From the NCBI GenBank assembly GCA_022559845.1, contig CM040118.1, positions 261,663,519 through 261,727,518 of the forward strand: a stretch of DNA of 64,000 bases. The letters run 5' to 3'. A program made the position numbers and the translations under genes. Positions 1-11,483 of this stretch are shown one piece after another (the first letter of the stretch is position 1; each line of letters starts with the position of its first letter). The notes under the pieces were generated by a model, which made no database searches, had not been told where the DNA came from, and saw only the letters and a program-made list of their open reading frames with translations. Origin of the DNA: Amorphophallus konjac. Taxonomy: Eukaryota > Streptophyta > Magnoliopsida > Alismatales > Araceae.

Positions 1-1087
1 AGCAATGCATGCAGATAAAAGAGAATGATGGGACTAAATGAAATGATGACTCAAAATATGACTACTCCCTTAACCGGAGGCCTATGCGGACGTAGAAGGC
101 CTCCCTCCCAGTGGTAGGTCGCTCAAGGATTCGGCAGGGCTTTACCGTCGACCAAAAATCTCCCCCCCCCCCCCGTCATAAGCTTAGCTTTAGGGTCTAT
201 TTATAGAGCACCTGAAGTCTTAGCTCGAAATTAGGGTTTTTAGGTGTTTTTAAGTCGAGATAATAAAATAAAAGTTGTAGATAATTGAATTATCTTTCAA
301 CCAGTTCAAACGGCACCCCATTTGGTTGAGAAACCGTGGAGAAATAGTTGGAACAAATCAAGGATAAAACCACGGGTAGAGAGAGAAAACCCCTTTTGTT
401 TTTCAGCAATCGAACCATTACGGGGTCGTGCGATAGACCGCCCAATCCATTGAGCGGTCAATCATCAGACCGTTCAACCTGTCGGTGGAAATTAAGTAAA
501 TAAGCAATATTATCCAAATATCTATTGAACTGCCCGATAATTTCACCGTTGTACTCTCATGAATTGAGCGGTCACAAATGGACCACCCAGACCATGGAAC
601 GGCCATAGGCCAACCGCCCAATGCCTGTCGGTGGTAAATCAGAACAAATCAGATAATAAGATAATTATCTGAATAACCAACGATTCTGGGATTCTGAGAT
701 ATCGACGGTCATATATCTGCCGCTCAATGGTATTGGACGGTTGTATGTAGACCGTGCAAAAGCTTGTCGACGGAAATTCAAATGAATCACCTAATTATCC
801 AATAAATAGATAAACGGTTAAGCCTCTACCGCTCAACAACTGGACGGTCACACGATAGACCGCGCAATGGTTGAACACTTGAAAACTAATAAGATGTGAT
901 AACTCAGCCAAAACCAAGGCCCACTAAGCTCTGGATTGAAGCAGACCAAGTCAGGGAGGGAGGTACCCATAAAATAGGCCCAATAAGTTGCCTGAAAATA
1001 GCCCACTAAGAAATGGACAACTCGAGGCATCAATAAATGGTGGTAAGAGAAATGAATCAACTTATGGGCAAAAAATGGGTGTCAACA
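1..1087 (-). repeat. Element A, left (3') LTR, partial
   Basis: It matches 17039..18122 over its whole length with scattered substitutions and a C-run length change (162..174 against 17199..17210). It ends TGTCAACA at 1087. The first roughly 660 bases of the LTR lie before the window. It is rich in short motifs of the type AGACCG(C/T)YCA and GAGCGGTC, often in facing pairs. The plus-strand sequence after 1087, continuing beyond B at 8584, is the complement of the polypurine tract. Confidence 0.88.
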
Positions 1088-1390
1088 GATGCCCTGATGA
1101 GGACATCACCGGCACTTTCATATGATCGAGGATCCCGATGCTCGCCACCTATGCTACATCTTGTTCACCACTTTATTTTGAGTCATATGATGTAATTTTT
1201 ATTTTCTTATCATGTCCTTTTCATTTTATTTGAGTCCAATACCTAGGTTAGGTAGCTATTTACCTAAGTCTTAAGTCATTATGTGTGTTATTGGGCCCAA
1301 TTATATGGGCTAGGCCCAGGGGCACCCCCTTCCCCTTGGTTTTGTGTTAGAAGTCCAAAACTTAGGGACTTAAGTTAAATTGTGGGGTTC

Positions 1391-1400
1391 CTATAAATAG
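1391..1400 (+). promoter_or_regulatory. TATA box of element B LTR
   Basis: CTATAAATAG lies about 300 bases into the LTR and is followed within about 70 bases by a CT-rich leader, a common plant LTR promoter layout. The same box is at 6526..6535 in the 3' LTR. Confidence 0.75.
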
Positions 1401-3020
1401 GACCCCAATCTCTCATTTGTAAGCTAATGGAGATTTGATAAAAAAAGTTTCCACAAGATTTGTGCTTCTCTCTCCCTCTCTAGCTCTCTCTCTCTCTAGC
1501 TCTCTCTCTTCTTCTCTCTCTCTCTAAAGGGGGCCAACCCCATTCTCTCTCCTCCCCACCCCAAATTCAAAATTCACTCTCTCTCCTCCCTATTCACCTC
1601 TAATTAAGACCCCTCCCCCTTTCCCATACCTCCCATTTAAGTCCCCTCCAACCCCTAGGTGGAATCCCTTTCTCCTAGGCACCTCTCCCTCCTCCCAAGC
1701 AACTTTTCCCCTTCCCCATACAACCTTTCATTTTCCCAAGGGAAAATCCCTTCTCCCAAGCAACCCTTCCTCTCCCCAACACAACCCTTCCCCTTCCCAA
1801 AACAACATTAAACCCCATTAACCTCTCATTCAAACCAAAGGAGAGAGATCTCCCTCTCTCTCTATCCCAACCCAAATTCGCAGCTCCCCCTTCCTCCACC
1901 TGCTAGACCATCTTCCAGCCCCCATTCTGCCCCTCCCACACCTTAGATCACCCTATACCAGACCCCCACACAGCCCGGGGTCGCCCCCCACACACATCCA
2001 CCCCATCTCCCACCCCATCTACCCCATTTTCTATATACTAGTGAGCAGCTGCAGTTCTGCAGAACCACCCCCCCTGTTGCAGTGCCGCCCACGACCTCAT
2101 CCCGGAGCTGCTGGGGGCGTGGCCTACATCGACGGAAAGGTCTACGAGTCTTCTTCACAAGCAAGGTGGAATCATCTCATTCCGACTTCTCTACAGTTCG
2201 TGGTACCCCTTCTCGTCCAACTGCGCAACAAGGACCAGAACCTGGACCTGAGCTGCAGTACAGAAGCTCCCACGGCCACATCTTTCAACTTATGGAGGCT
2301 CCACTTGGCCGAGAGCTGCAGCCAAGAGTCATCCACCACCACCAACAAGCAGTGTCTTGTTCGGCATCAGGAAGTGCCTTTTCCATTTTTTCTCCCCCGG
2401 GCGTGCAGACAGTGTGTTTAGGTCCTGCCTTGACAGTGCCTCACTCAACGGACTCGTCCTCACCGCCCTGATATCCTCTGGTGCTATTCTTGGTTGCTGC
2501 TCAAAGAAGACTCATCCACGGACATCCTTGACTTGGTATCGCCTCATTCGGACTTCGGGAGCCACCGTGGTGACTTCGGCCATTTGCTGCTGCCCCTGGG
2601 AACAGTCTGCTTCTGCAAGCAAGGGACCTGTTCCATAGCCCGTCCCCGCCGGCGATGACTTCGGGACCACCCACAAAAATTCACAGTTGTACCTGGGTAC
2701 GTCAGACACATTTTGGCGTAAGTCTCATCAAGTTCTGAGTCCGGGAGAGCTCACAGCAGCAACTACATCGACACCCTATCTTGCTGCCCAGACCCCGGCA
2801 GATTCGGCCGGGTGCTCTATCGGCGCGGTTCGAGCGAATCTCCCCTCCCCGCCTGGCTGGCTTAACGCCCCTCCCTGCATGGAGGTAGTGTGATATCCCC
2901 ATCCCAAGTCCACCCTCCTGTGTGAGGCGTAGTGGTTGTATAATTTAAACAGGGATCAAGCTTCATCGGTGCAGTGTGCGGGGAACCCACACTTCCCCGC
3001 TCGCCCTCGTCTCCGACCGG

Positions 3021-3406
3021 GATCGGTGTCTTCACACCGATCAGGTGAGTCTCGGGTTGCCCTACTCTACTGGAATTGCTTTGCTTGTTTAGTATTGCTG
3101 CTTAGTACCGTCGGTCGGTGAGTGAGCGCCCGATCTCAAAATATCATCAATTTGAGTGCCACCGCAGAGCGAGTTGAGAGAGAGCCACTACATCCCACGC
3201 CCTTGGCGTGCTGGTCGCCCACGGAATTGCGGCATCCCAGACCCTTAGGGGGTACAGCCCAAGCTAGTCAAACCTCCGGAAAGGCGAGGTCCATCCTCGG
3301 ACCCTCACCGCTATCGCCGGTCCACTTATGTACCCGGGTGTGCGCGACGCGAGTGAGTTCACTTGAGTGGGTCCGCCGTTTGGTTCGATTGCTTGCAAAT
3401 TTTCAG
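3021..3406 (+). other. Candidate leader hairpin plus intron in B's LTR
   Basis: GATCGGTGT pairs with ACACCGATC around a 4-base loop (3021..3042). It is followed at once by AG/GTGAGT (3043..3048). A pyrimidine-rich stretch ending in CAG at 3406 could be the acceptor, giving a 362-base GT-AG intron inside the transcribed leader. The hairpin is intact in the other LTR (8170..8191), with donor GTGAGC. Splicing is inferred only. Confidence 0.35.
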
Positions 3407-3432
3407 GTCCAAGGGGTTGTGTCACATCAAGT

Positions 3433-3444
3433 TGGTATCAGAGC
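3433..3444 (+). other. Primer-binding site of B (tRNA-iMet type)
   Basis: TGGTATCAGAGC begins three bases after the 5' LTR. This 12-mer is the usual complement of the plant initiator methionine tRNA 3' end and is where minus-strand cDNA synthesis starts. Confidence 0.93.
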
Positions 3445-3516
3445 AAGTTCTAGACTTGTCTCTACTAAGTCTTGTCCTAGGGCGCATAAGCATTTAGAGT
3501 CATTCGGTTCATCAAC

Positions 3517-6330
3517 ATGGCTACCTCTCTTTGGTCCCACTCGGCCCTCCACAAAGGTCCGATCGACCACCCATTTTCGGACATCCTTATAGATGAGAGT
3601 ATCACCTTTGATGGGTCACATGCTAGTGATTATGTTAGGTGGGAGACTTTCATGACAAAACACTTTGATAGGACTAGGGTCTATGGACATGCTAGAGTCC
3701 GCAGGACCACAGGGCGACTTCGGGGACAAGCCAAGAAGGAGTGGGAACGCATAGTGAGCTTAAGGAGGATTTGGAGGCAAGAACCCATAGAATCATGGGA
3801 AGAGATGAAGAGTGAGCTTAGGAAGATCTACGCTCCCCGACCCTCCCACTCCTACCGTGAGGACCATAATTCGAAGAGCACTCCCACTCCCCCGTTTCCT
3901 CCCAGTCAACCCAAGACCTCCATTAGGACCCAAACCCCACCACCCAAAGGACCCCTTGATTTATTGGAAGAGATAAGGGTTGAGATCAGGAAGATCTTCA
4001 CTCCCCAACCCTCCCACTCCTACCTTGAGAACCATAACCCGATGAGCACTCCCACTCCTCCTTTCTCCACCACCCAACCCAAAATTCTCCATCAAACCCA
4101 CACCCCACAAACTTCCAAGAATCCTCCTTCCACCCCTTTCCAAAAGGAACTTAAGGAGGTGACCGAAGACTATGAGGCTCCACTAGATTGGGAAGAAGAA
4201 TATGAAGCCCGATTGAGTCAAGAGAACTCATTCCTTCCCAAAGACAACCCACTGAGCCAAATTAGGTGCACCCTATCCTATGAGTTGCAAGATGCCCAAC
4301 CTAGGCCTCCACTACTACCCCTCCCCCTTCTATCCCAAGTCCCCCATTACCCCCCACCCAAAGAGCACCACATACCAGTCATCATCACCCCACCCACAAA
4401 GGACCTACTCACCCCCTTGGTAGAAGAAACCATGATCTCCACATCCGAGCCCCAAGTAGGGAACACCCCAAAACCACTCCCCATCTTGGAGGGAATTCAT
4501 GGCCAAAACGAGAAAGAAACTTCACCTTTTATGCCACCCCCGCCAATTTGGAGTGAATTTATCATAAGTGGACCCTTGATTAGATGGCTTGTTGAAAACC
4601 GGGCTCACCCTATCCTGCCCCATGCTTACCCTTCCATGGAACAACACCTCCCCATAGTACCCTTATCCACCTATCACACCACAATCCAATCATCCTATCA
4701 AGTGGAAACATTAGGGGATCTTCTTAAGGGTATAGCTTGGCAAATAGAGCTAACTGGCATGTTGACTACAGTAGCCGACCGACCTAGGATCCTTGACCTC
4801 CTACACCTATGTTTCGGATCCATCTCCTCCATTTACACTGTGGGTTGCTACACTAGTGACCTTCTTTTACTCCTCCTTACAGCCGATGAGCCTGATGCTA
4901 TCCACAAACTTGAGTTGCTTATCTCGGGTAGAACAACCAGCCCTCCATTCATGGCCGACCATTCCACCAAAAACTTTGGCCCGATCACTTTACTAGAGGA
5001 GGAGAATCCACCATCAAGGGGTTGTGAGGACCAAAAGGACCTAGAGTTCCTCTCCTTAGGTGACCCTTACCATGACCCCTTCGATCCCTTCCTATACCCA
5101 CCCACCTTACTCACCACCAACCTATCCCTACCCCATCCAACCTTATTGGACCAAGCCCACTCCATTTTCCTAGACCCCTTTGACCCCTATGAGTGGAAAC
5201 TCTCACACCAAGCCATACACATAGAAGGAGCCATTTTGATGGGAATGCATGTGCCACTACATTTTGCATCATTTGGTAGGGCTAGTAAGCCCAGTCATCT
5301 CATACATGTCACACACACTTTAGGCCCAATGCAGGATTGGCTCACATTTGGATGTGTTGGTCCTCCATCATTCATCATTGATCATATACATGTTAGGAGC
5401 CTCTACGGGTGTCCGGGTCCCCCGGAATTCATCACCACTTTGAGTGATAGGTTTCCCTACAGATACCATGGCCCTCCAACCATTGTTATGCAGCCCATGC
5501 ATGATAGGGCCACTTGTGGCTGCCCCGGTCCACCCAAGTTCATCAAGGTCCACATGGCATCACAGAATGATAGGTCAATTTACGGTTGCCCCGGTCCACC
5601 TTTGCATGCTATCCTCTTTCACACCCACTCACCGCATTATGATGCATGGCATGAGCATACACGCAAGCAATTCTTGACGAACGGTGAGGTTCACAAAGAG
5701 CGGACAAGAGCTCGCGAGCGCCACTTGGAATTCCAAGTAGACAATCTGGTGATGATGGCATTGGAGTGGCTCTACCCTAGGGTCACCTCCAATTCGAGGG
5801 CACGAGGACTTGGACCTTCCCAAGTTCCGAGTGACTTTGGCAACCCGGCCATCGGGTTGGACTTACTAATGGGTTTTGGGATTCACCCCATTTTCCACGT
5901 GGCGGATCTGGCACCCTATATGGGCACCGCGGTGGATCCTAGTGAGTGCCTCGAGCCTTTATCTTCCTTTGAGAGGGACACCCTCGGAGAGCCACCAAAA
6001 ATCAGCCTGAGAACCCGACGTGTGCACACGGAGGCAATACTAGGCAAGCAGGTTTCCATCGCCAGCAAGAGGGTGCGCCTGAGCCACCTCGAGAGGATGA
6101 AGGACCGTCCCCTGGTTGCGGACGCAGGGTTGAGTTTGGAGGTTGAGGTTCACTCTGAGCTATTTAAGAGGACCACTTCCCCGGTGGGCCCATACTCGAG
6201 GGAGCCGAGTTTTCCGCACCCCGGGGGTATGATGAGGACATCACCGGCACTTTCATATGATCGAGGATCCCGATGCTCGCCACCTATGCTACATCTTGTT
6301 CACCACTTTATTTCGAGTCATATGATGTAA
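3517..6330 (+). CDS. Gag-like / unknown domain / integrase C-terminal fusion protein of element B
   Basis: This is an uninterrupted 937-codon ORF from the first ATG after the primer site; it runs 101 bases into the 3' LTR. Residues about 20-115 resemble a gag core (tryptophan-containing, with a SWEEMKSELRKIY segment). That segment and its flank recur, diverged, at about 150-185. A proline-rich, charged region follows to about 340. Residues about 345-455 form a domain shared with element E that I do not recognise (shared features: RWL, PxxPL, HTT, LTxMLT, SIxSxYTxG, LLL). After DPFDP motifs there are about five units of roughly 20 residues carrying GCPGPP or variants (about 611-695). Residues about 725-800 resemble the GPF-type integrase C-terminal domain (EFQVDNLVMM, HVADLAPYM), and a chromodomain-like remnant follows. 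Protease, RT, RNase H and the integrase core are absent. The intact frame suggests selection or recent activity, but the function of the middle domain is unknown. Confidence 0.85.
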   Translation: MATSLWSHSALHKGPIDHPFSDILIDESITFDGSHASDYVRWETFMTKHFDRTRVYGHARVRRTTGRLRGQAKKEWERIVSLRRIWRQEPIESWEEMKSELRKIYAPRPSHSYREDHNSKSTPTPPFPPSQPKTSIRTQTPPPKGPLDLLEEIRVEIRKIFTPQPSHSYLENHNPMSTPTPPFSTTQPKILHQTHTPQTSKNPPSTPFQKELKEVTEDYEAPLDWEEEYEARLSQENSFLPKDNPLSQIRCTLSYELQDAQPRPPLLPLPLLSQVPHYPPPKEHHIPVIITPPTKDLLTPLVEETMISTSEPQVGNTPKPLPILEGIHGQNEKETSPFMPPPPIWSEFIISGPLIRWLVENRAHPILPHAYPSMEQHLPIVPLSTYHTTIQSSYQVETLGDLLKGIAWQIELTGMLTTVADRPRILDLLHLCFGSISSIYTVGCYTSDLLLLLLTADEPDAIHKLELLISGRTTSPPFMADHSTKNFGPITLLEEENPPSRGCEDQKDLEFLSLGDPYHDPFDPFLYPPTLLTTNLSLPHPTLLDQAHSIFLDPFDPYEWKLSHQAIHIEGAILMGMHVPLHFASFGRASKPSHLIHVTHTLGPMQDWLTFGCVGPPSFIIDHIHVRSLYGCPGPPEFITTLSDRFPYRYHGPPTIVMQPMHDRATCGCPGPPKFIKVHMASQNDRSIYGCPGPPLHAILFHTHSPHYDAWHEHTRKQFLTNGEVHKERTRARERHLEFQVDNLVMMALEWLYPRVTSNSRARGLGPSQVPSDFGNPAIGLDLLMGFGIHPIFHVADLAPYMGTAVDPSECLEPLSSFERDTLGEPPKISLRTRRVHTEAILGKQVSIASKRVRLSHLERMKDRPLVADAGLSLEVEVHSELFKRTTSPVGPYSREPSFPHPGGMMRTSPALSYDRGSRCSPPMLHLVHHFISSHMM

Positions 6331-8578
6331 TTTTTATTTTCTTATCATGTCCTTTTCCTTTTATTTGAGTCCAATACCTAGGTTAGGTAGCTATTTACCT
6401 AAGTCTTAAGTCATTATGTGTGTTATTGGGCCCAATTATATGGGCTAGGCCCAGGGGCACCCCCTTCCCCTTGGTTTTGTGTTAGAAGTCCAAAACTTAG
6501 GGACTTAAGTTAAATTGTGGGGTTCCTATAAATAGGACCCCAATCCCTCATTTGTAAGCTAATGAAGATTTGATAAAAAAAGTTGCCACAAGATTTGTGC
6601 TTCTCTCTCCCTCTCTAGCTCACTCTCTCTAGCTCTCTCTCTCTTATTCTCTCTCTCTCTAAAGGGGGCGAACCCCATTCTCTCTCCTCCCCACCCCAAA
6701 TTCGAAATTCACTCTCTCTCCTCCCTATTCACCTCTAATTAAGACCCCTCCCCCTTCCCCATACCTCACATTTAAGTCCCCTCCAACCCCTAGGTGGAAT
6801 CCCTTTCTCCTAGGCACCTCTCCCTCCTCCCAAGCAACCTTTCCCCTTCCCCATACAACCTTTCATTTTCCCAATGGAGAATCCCTTCTCCCAAGCACCC
6901 CTTCCTCTCCCCAACACAACCCTTCCCCTTCCCAAAACAACATTAAACCCCATTAACCTCTCATTCAAACCAAAGGAGAGAGATCTCCCTCTCTCTCTAT
7001 CCCAACCCAAATTCGCAGCTCCCCCTTCCTCCACCTGCTAGACCATCTTCCAGCCCCCATTCTGCCCCTCCCACACCTTAGATCACCCTATACCAGACCC
7101 CCACACAACCCGGGGTCACCCCCCACACACATCCACCCCATCTCCCACCCCATCTACCCCATTTTCTATATACTAGTGAGCAGCTGCAGTTCTGCAAAAC
7201 CTCCCCCCCTGTTGCAGCGCCGCCCATGACCTCATCCCGAGCTGCTGGGGGTGTGGCCGACATCGACGGAAAGGTCAGCGAGTCTTCTTCGCAAGCAAGG
7301 TGGAATCATCTCATTCCGACTTCGCTACAGTTCGTGGTACCCCTTTTCGTCCAACTGCGCAACAAGGACCAGAACCTGGACCTGAGCTACAGTGCAGAAG
7401 CTCCCACGGCCACATCTTTCAACTTCTGGAGGCGCCCCTTGGCCGAGAGCTGCAGCCTAGAGTCTTCCACCACCACCAACAAGCAGCGTCCTGTTCGGCA
7501 TCAGGAAGTGCCTTTTCCATTTTTTCTCCCCCAGGCGCACAGACAGTCTGTTTAGGTCCTGCCCCGATAGTGCCTCACTCAATGGAAGCGTCCTCACCGC
7601 CCTGATATCCTCTGGTGCTGTTCTTGGTTTCTACTCGAAGAAGACTCATCCACGGACGTCCTTGACTTTTTTTTGCCTCATTCGGACTTCGGGAGCCACC
7701 GTGGTGACTTCGGCCATCTGCTGCTGCCCCTGGGAACAGTCTGCTTCTGCACCCAAGGGACCTGTTCCATAGCCCGTCCCCACCGGCGATGACTTCAGGA
7801 CCGCCCACAAAAAATCACAGTCGTACCTGGGTACGTCAGAAACATTTTGGCGTAAGTCTCATCAAGTTCTGAGTCCGGGAGAGCTCACAGCGGCAACTAC
7901 ATCGACACCCTGTCTTGCTGCCCAGACCCGGGCAGATTCGGCCGGGTGCTCTGTCGGCGCGATTCGAGCGAATCTCCCCTCCCCGCCTGGCTGGCTTAAC
8001 ACCCCTCCCTGCATGGAGGTAGTGTTTACATTGTAATACTGATATCCCCACTCCAAGTCCACCCTCCTGTGTGAGGCGTAGTGGTTGTATAATTTAAACA
8101 GGGATCAAGCTTCATCGGTGCAGTGTGCGGGGAACCCACACTTCCCCGCTCGCCCTCGTCTCTGACCGGGATCGGTGTCTTCACACCGATCAGGTGAGCC
8201 TCGGGTTGCCCTACTCTACTGGAATTACTTTGCTTGTTTAGTATTGCTGCTTAGTGCCGTCGGTCGGTGAGTGAGCGCCCGATCTCAAAATATCATCAAT
8301 TTGAGTGCCACCGCGGAGCGAGTTGAGAGAGAGCCACTACATCCCACGCCCTTGGCGTGCTGGTCGCCCATGGAATTGGGGCATCCCAGACCCTTAGGGG
8401 GTACAGCCCAAGCTAGTCAAACCTCCGGAAAGGCGAGGTCCATCCTCGGACCCTCACCGCTATCGCCGGTCCACTTACGGACCCGGGTGTGTGCGACGCG
8501 AGTGAGTTCACTTGAGTGGGTCCGCCGTTCGGTTCGATTGCTTGCAAATTTTCAGGTCTAAGGGGTTGTGTCACATCA
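6230..8578 (+). repeat. Element B, 3' LTR
   Basis: It is the direct partner of 1095..3429. It starts TGATGAGG after a G-rich tract and ends CACATCA, followed by TGCCC (8579..8583), the second copy of the target duplication. The first 101 bases also encode the C-terminus of B's ORF. Confidence 0.93.
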
Positions 8579-8583
8579 TGCCC

Positions 8584-11483
8584 CTCCTTAACATCCTCTT
8601 TGCAGGGGAGCCAGTGGAGGTGAAGCGAAAGTGAAATGGAACATGGAGATGAAGCAGAAATGAAGCGGAGCGGACCGAAAAGCTGGCGTTATGGTAAAAC
8701 GACACCCGTTTTTGCCAACGAGTGATAGGAATTTTCGGAAAAACTCTGAATCAACCACAAGGAATAGTTAGAACAAAAGCGACACCAGCCTGGAGGAACT
8801 AACTAAAATAAAAGGAAACACACGATCAACCTCATGGGAGACACAATCCCTCGGACTAATGAGGGGACTGGAATAAGCAGCGAAAAGTAATGAAAGAGAC
8901 TAAAACTCTAGACGGGGACCTCTTAATCAATCAAACCAAGTGAACAAACCAGAGAAAACCTTCCAACTCTGAGTGGAACTGTTCCTCTTACTCAAACACT
9001 GAACGTACAGCTATCCATCACTGGTGGGACATTTGCAAGTAAACCATGGGTCATGAATGTTCAAAAGATGCGTATGATGCATGTTGGGCTAAAATAAAGA
9101 ATTCGGTAAAACAAATGCAAAGAAAGGATAAAATATAAAATACTTGAGAATATTATTGCTAGGCTGGGAGAATCAGAGTCAAGACACTATCCGTAACCAT
9201 GGTGTGCAGGATAGAACCATCCTCCTCAGATTTTCCCAACCTAACGGCCTATCTGGAGATTAAACACGTGGACCTAGATCATCATCGTTTTTGTTAAAGG
9301 GGAATATCAAATCCTGGGACACGTAGATAACCAACTAGTTCCCGAGATAACATAGCATAGTACTATATAGTAATGCAATAAGGGATATAGGGATAGAAAG
9401 CCATACCTGACATACCCGCGCAGGTGAAACGGCATCTTGTGGATTTTCATTTTCTGATTTTTAAGGCCTTTTCATGTATAAGACAAGCAAGTATAAACAT
9501 AGCGTAGATAACATAATGATTAACTGAACGATAAACAATACGGCATAACATAACGATCAGATGAAATGGGAGACAATGCAACATAACATAACAAAGGCAA
9601 ATGAGCACATATGCAATGGCATAAACAGATAATATGCATGCATGAACACGGTCTGACAAGACAATAACGTGGTGGGACAACACACGGTTGGGACAAGAAC
9701 ATGATGGATGACCACACGGTTGTGACAAGAACATGGGACATAAAAGGGTGACTAACAACATGTCCAAGACAACTAACAACACTCGGTGAGGGACAAAACA
9801 ACATGTGTGGGACAACATGGTGGGATGTAAACACGTGACAAGGACACGGCCGGACAAAAGACATAAACACACACGCCCTTCAATCAAAACCCAAGATTAG
9901 AATGAAGGAGAACTACCAGGTTCATAATCGTGAGGCAAAGCCCTCTCATAAAGATATGATCATTGCAAACAAAAGCTGAGAAGGACATGAGCTTCAGAAC
10001 ATATCGAGAGAGTGGATCAAAGAAGGAAAGAACAGATCAAAGATGTGGATAAGAGGCAGAGCACAAAGATATAGCAAGGAATGTCTGAGTATTTGCAACC
10101 TGCACACTTAGCAAACGGATTATGTATATGTCCTTAAAACAAATGCAAATACATGAAAAAGACACATTTTTTAGATTTTTTTGTAATTTTTAGATTTTCA
10201 ATAGTATTTCATTTTTCTGGATTTTTTGAAGTATTTGATTTTTTAGGTTTTTTTAAATATTTGAATTTTTTTGAGATTTTGAAGTATTTGATTTTTTTTG
10301 AATTTTTGGCACTATTTGATTTTTTTAGATTTTTGAAGTATTTGATATTTATTTTAGACTTTTGGTAATATTTGATTTTTTTTGGATTTTGACATAGTAA
10401 TCCGCAGCACCTAAAGATGGGCTCAAACTATTGGCCATGCATCGTCGTTCCTACCCCTTTCATTGAAGGCTTCCCTTAAGCAAGGCATGCATGTGAGGGT
10501 GGCTTACCACAACCAATCGCTTCTAAAGAACGGTGCCCCTACTAAGGTCATACCCGGAATACAACCCAGCTTAAGAGGGAGAAGCAGAAGAAAAATTGGA
10601 GACAAGCTTCGTGCAGGATGGGAGATATCGAGGCTCGAATTCCTTCCAGGGCACTACCCCTCAAAGAGATAGCCTGTTACGCCGGGACTTTGTGTCTTTG
10701 ATTTTTAGACCCATATTTATCAGGCACGCATGCGACCGGACTCATGACGTCCTGCGGGGAACTGTACTGTCACTCTTGCCATGCCTTTGATTCATAATTT
10801 TGTATTGATTCATTTTTGGTAGCCCTTATTGGCCAGATATAGCATGAAAGCTCACTTTTGAGGGCCAAGACTGCCTCTATTTGAGATATCTCTCGTATTA
10901 GGGAGCGCCTAGGTTAGTCATCTTATCCATCAATCTCTTGCCCCTGCACTTGGCCGAGCAGAGAAAAGAAAATGCCTTCGTGCATACCCAAAGTATGGCG
11001 AAAGCAGCAACGGTGTGCCTTAGAGAGACAGGCTATGGCTCGCCGTGTAGTGTATGAAAAATCCATACTCAAAGGTCACCCTCAACAATCAGGGAAAGAA
11101 ACTAGACTCCTAACACGGAGTTATCACCAGCCTAAGGATGCTGCAGAAGCAAACTCATTTGACTAAGCTTAACTAGGCAAATTTCTAAAAGCCACTTAAC
11201 CATGCTGAGGAATAGCAATATTATAAGCGTGTGCAGGAGTAAGAGAGATAATAACGATGAGAACATATTCTTGCACAAAATAACGATACCTTGCATATCC
11301 ACGATGTGGTAACCGCATCCTGATGCGATCTTGACCATCGAGCTTTTGAGCAGCACGAGCTTTGTATTTATTACTTGACAGGACAAAGTTGAGAGGATAG
11401 CAAAGGATCAAAGAGTCCCCTACACGGAGGAGCGGCAAACATCAAACTGGACGAATAAGGATAAAAAGGAAGAGAGACGAGGG
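8584..11483 (-). other. Element A 3' interior without coding signal
   Basis: These 2.9 kb lie between the end of A's long frame and its 3' LTR. No pol motif appears in any frame I could follow. They hold a low-complexity stretch of GGGACAA/AACATG words (about 9560..9880) and the T-rich tandem repeat at 10166..10391. Short hydrophobic open frames here have no recognisable content. Confidence 0.6.
10166..10391. repeat. T-rich degenerate tandem repeat
   Basis: About 226 bases of imperfect units built on GAAGTATTTGATTTTTT, with periods of roughly 30-35 bases. It is strongly T-rich on the plus strand and A-rich on A's sense strand. It yields a spurious phenylalanine-rich ORF on the plus strand. 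Confidence 0.75.

Larger units (their letters stand above)
1095..3429 (+). repeat. Element B, 5' LTR
   Basis: This 2335-bp LTR pairs with 6230..8578 (2349 bp). The copies differ by scattered substitutions and a roughly 15-bp indel near 2893 (against about 8027..8041), so B is clearly older than E. Visible parts are a TATA box at 1391, a CT-rich tract at about 1466..1560, and a perfect 9-bp-arm hairpin at 3021..3042 directly before a possible splice donor (AG/GTGAGT at 3045). A pyrimidine-rich AG acceptor lies at 3406. Confidence 0.93.
1095..8578 (+). mobile_element. Element B: non-autonomous Ty3-type retrotransposon with one intact 937-codon ORF
   Basis: This 7.48-kb element is bounded by direct LTRs 1095..3429 and 6230..8578, which start TGATGAGG and end CACATCA. 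The 5-bp target duplication TGCCC is present on both sides (1090..1094 and 8579..8583). An iMet-type primer site follows the left LTR and a G-rich tract (CCGGGGGTA) precedes the right one, so it reads on the plus strand. The 2.8-kb interior holds a single ORF. There is no RT, RNase H or integrase catalytic core, so mobilisation would need enzymes from another element. B is inserted three bases inside A's 3' LTR border, next to A's polypurine tract. Confidence 0.95.

Noticed and set aside
2041..3592. Overlapping ORFs in B's LTR, echoed at 7226..8561
   Set aside because: Repeated only through the LTR duplication, with frame changes between the copies; no motif.
9447..9887. Minus-strand hydrophobic Cys-rich ORF
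   Set aside because: Comes from low-complexity GGGACAA/AACATG words in A's 3' interior; alternative frames are also open.
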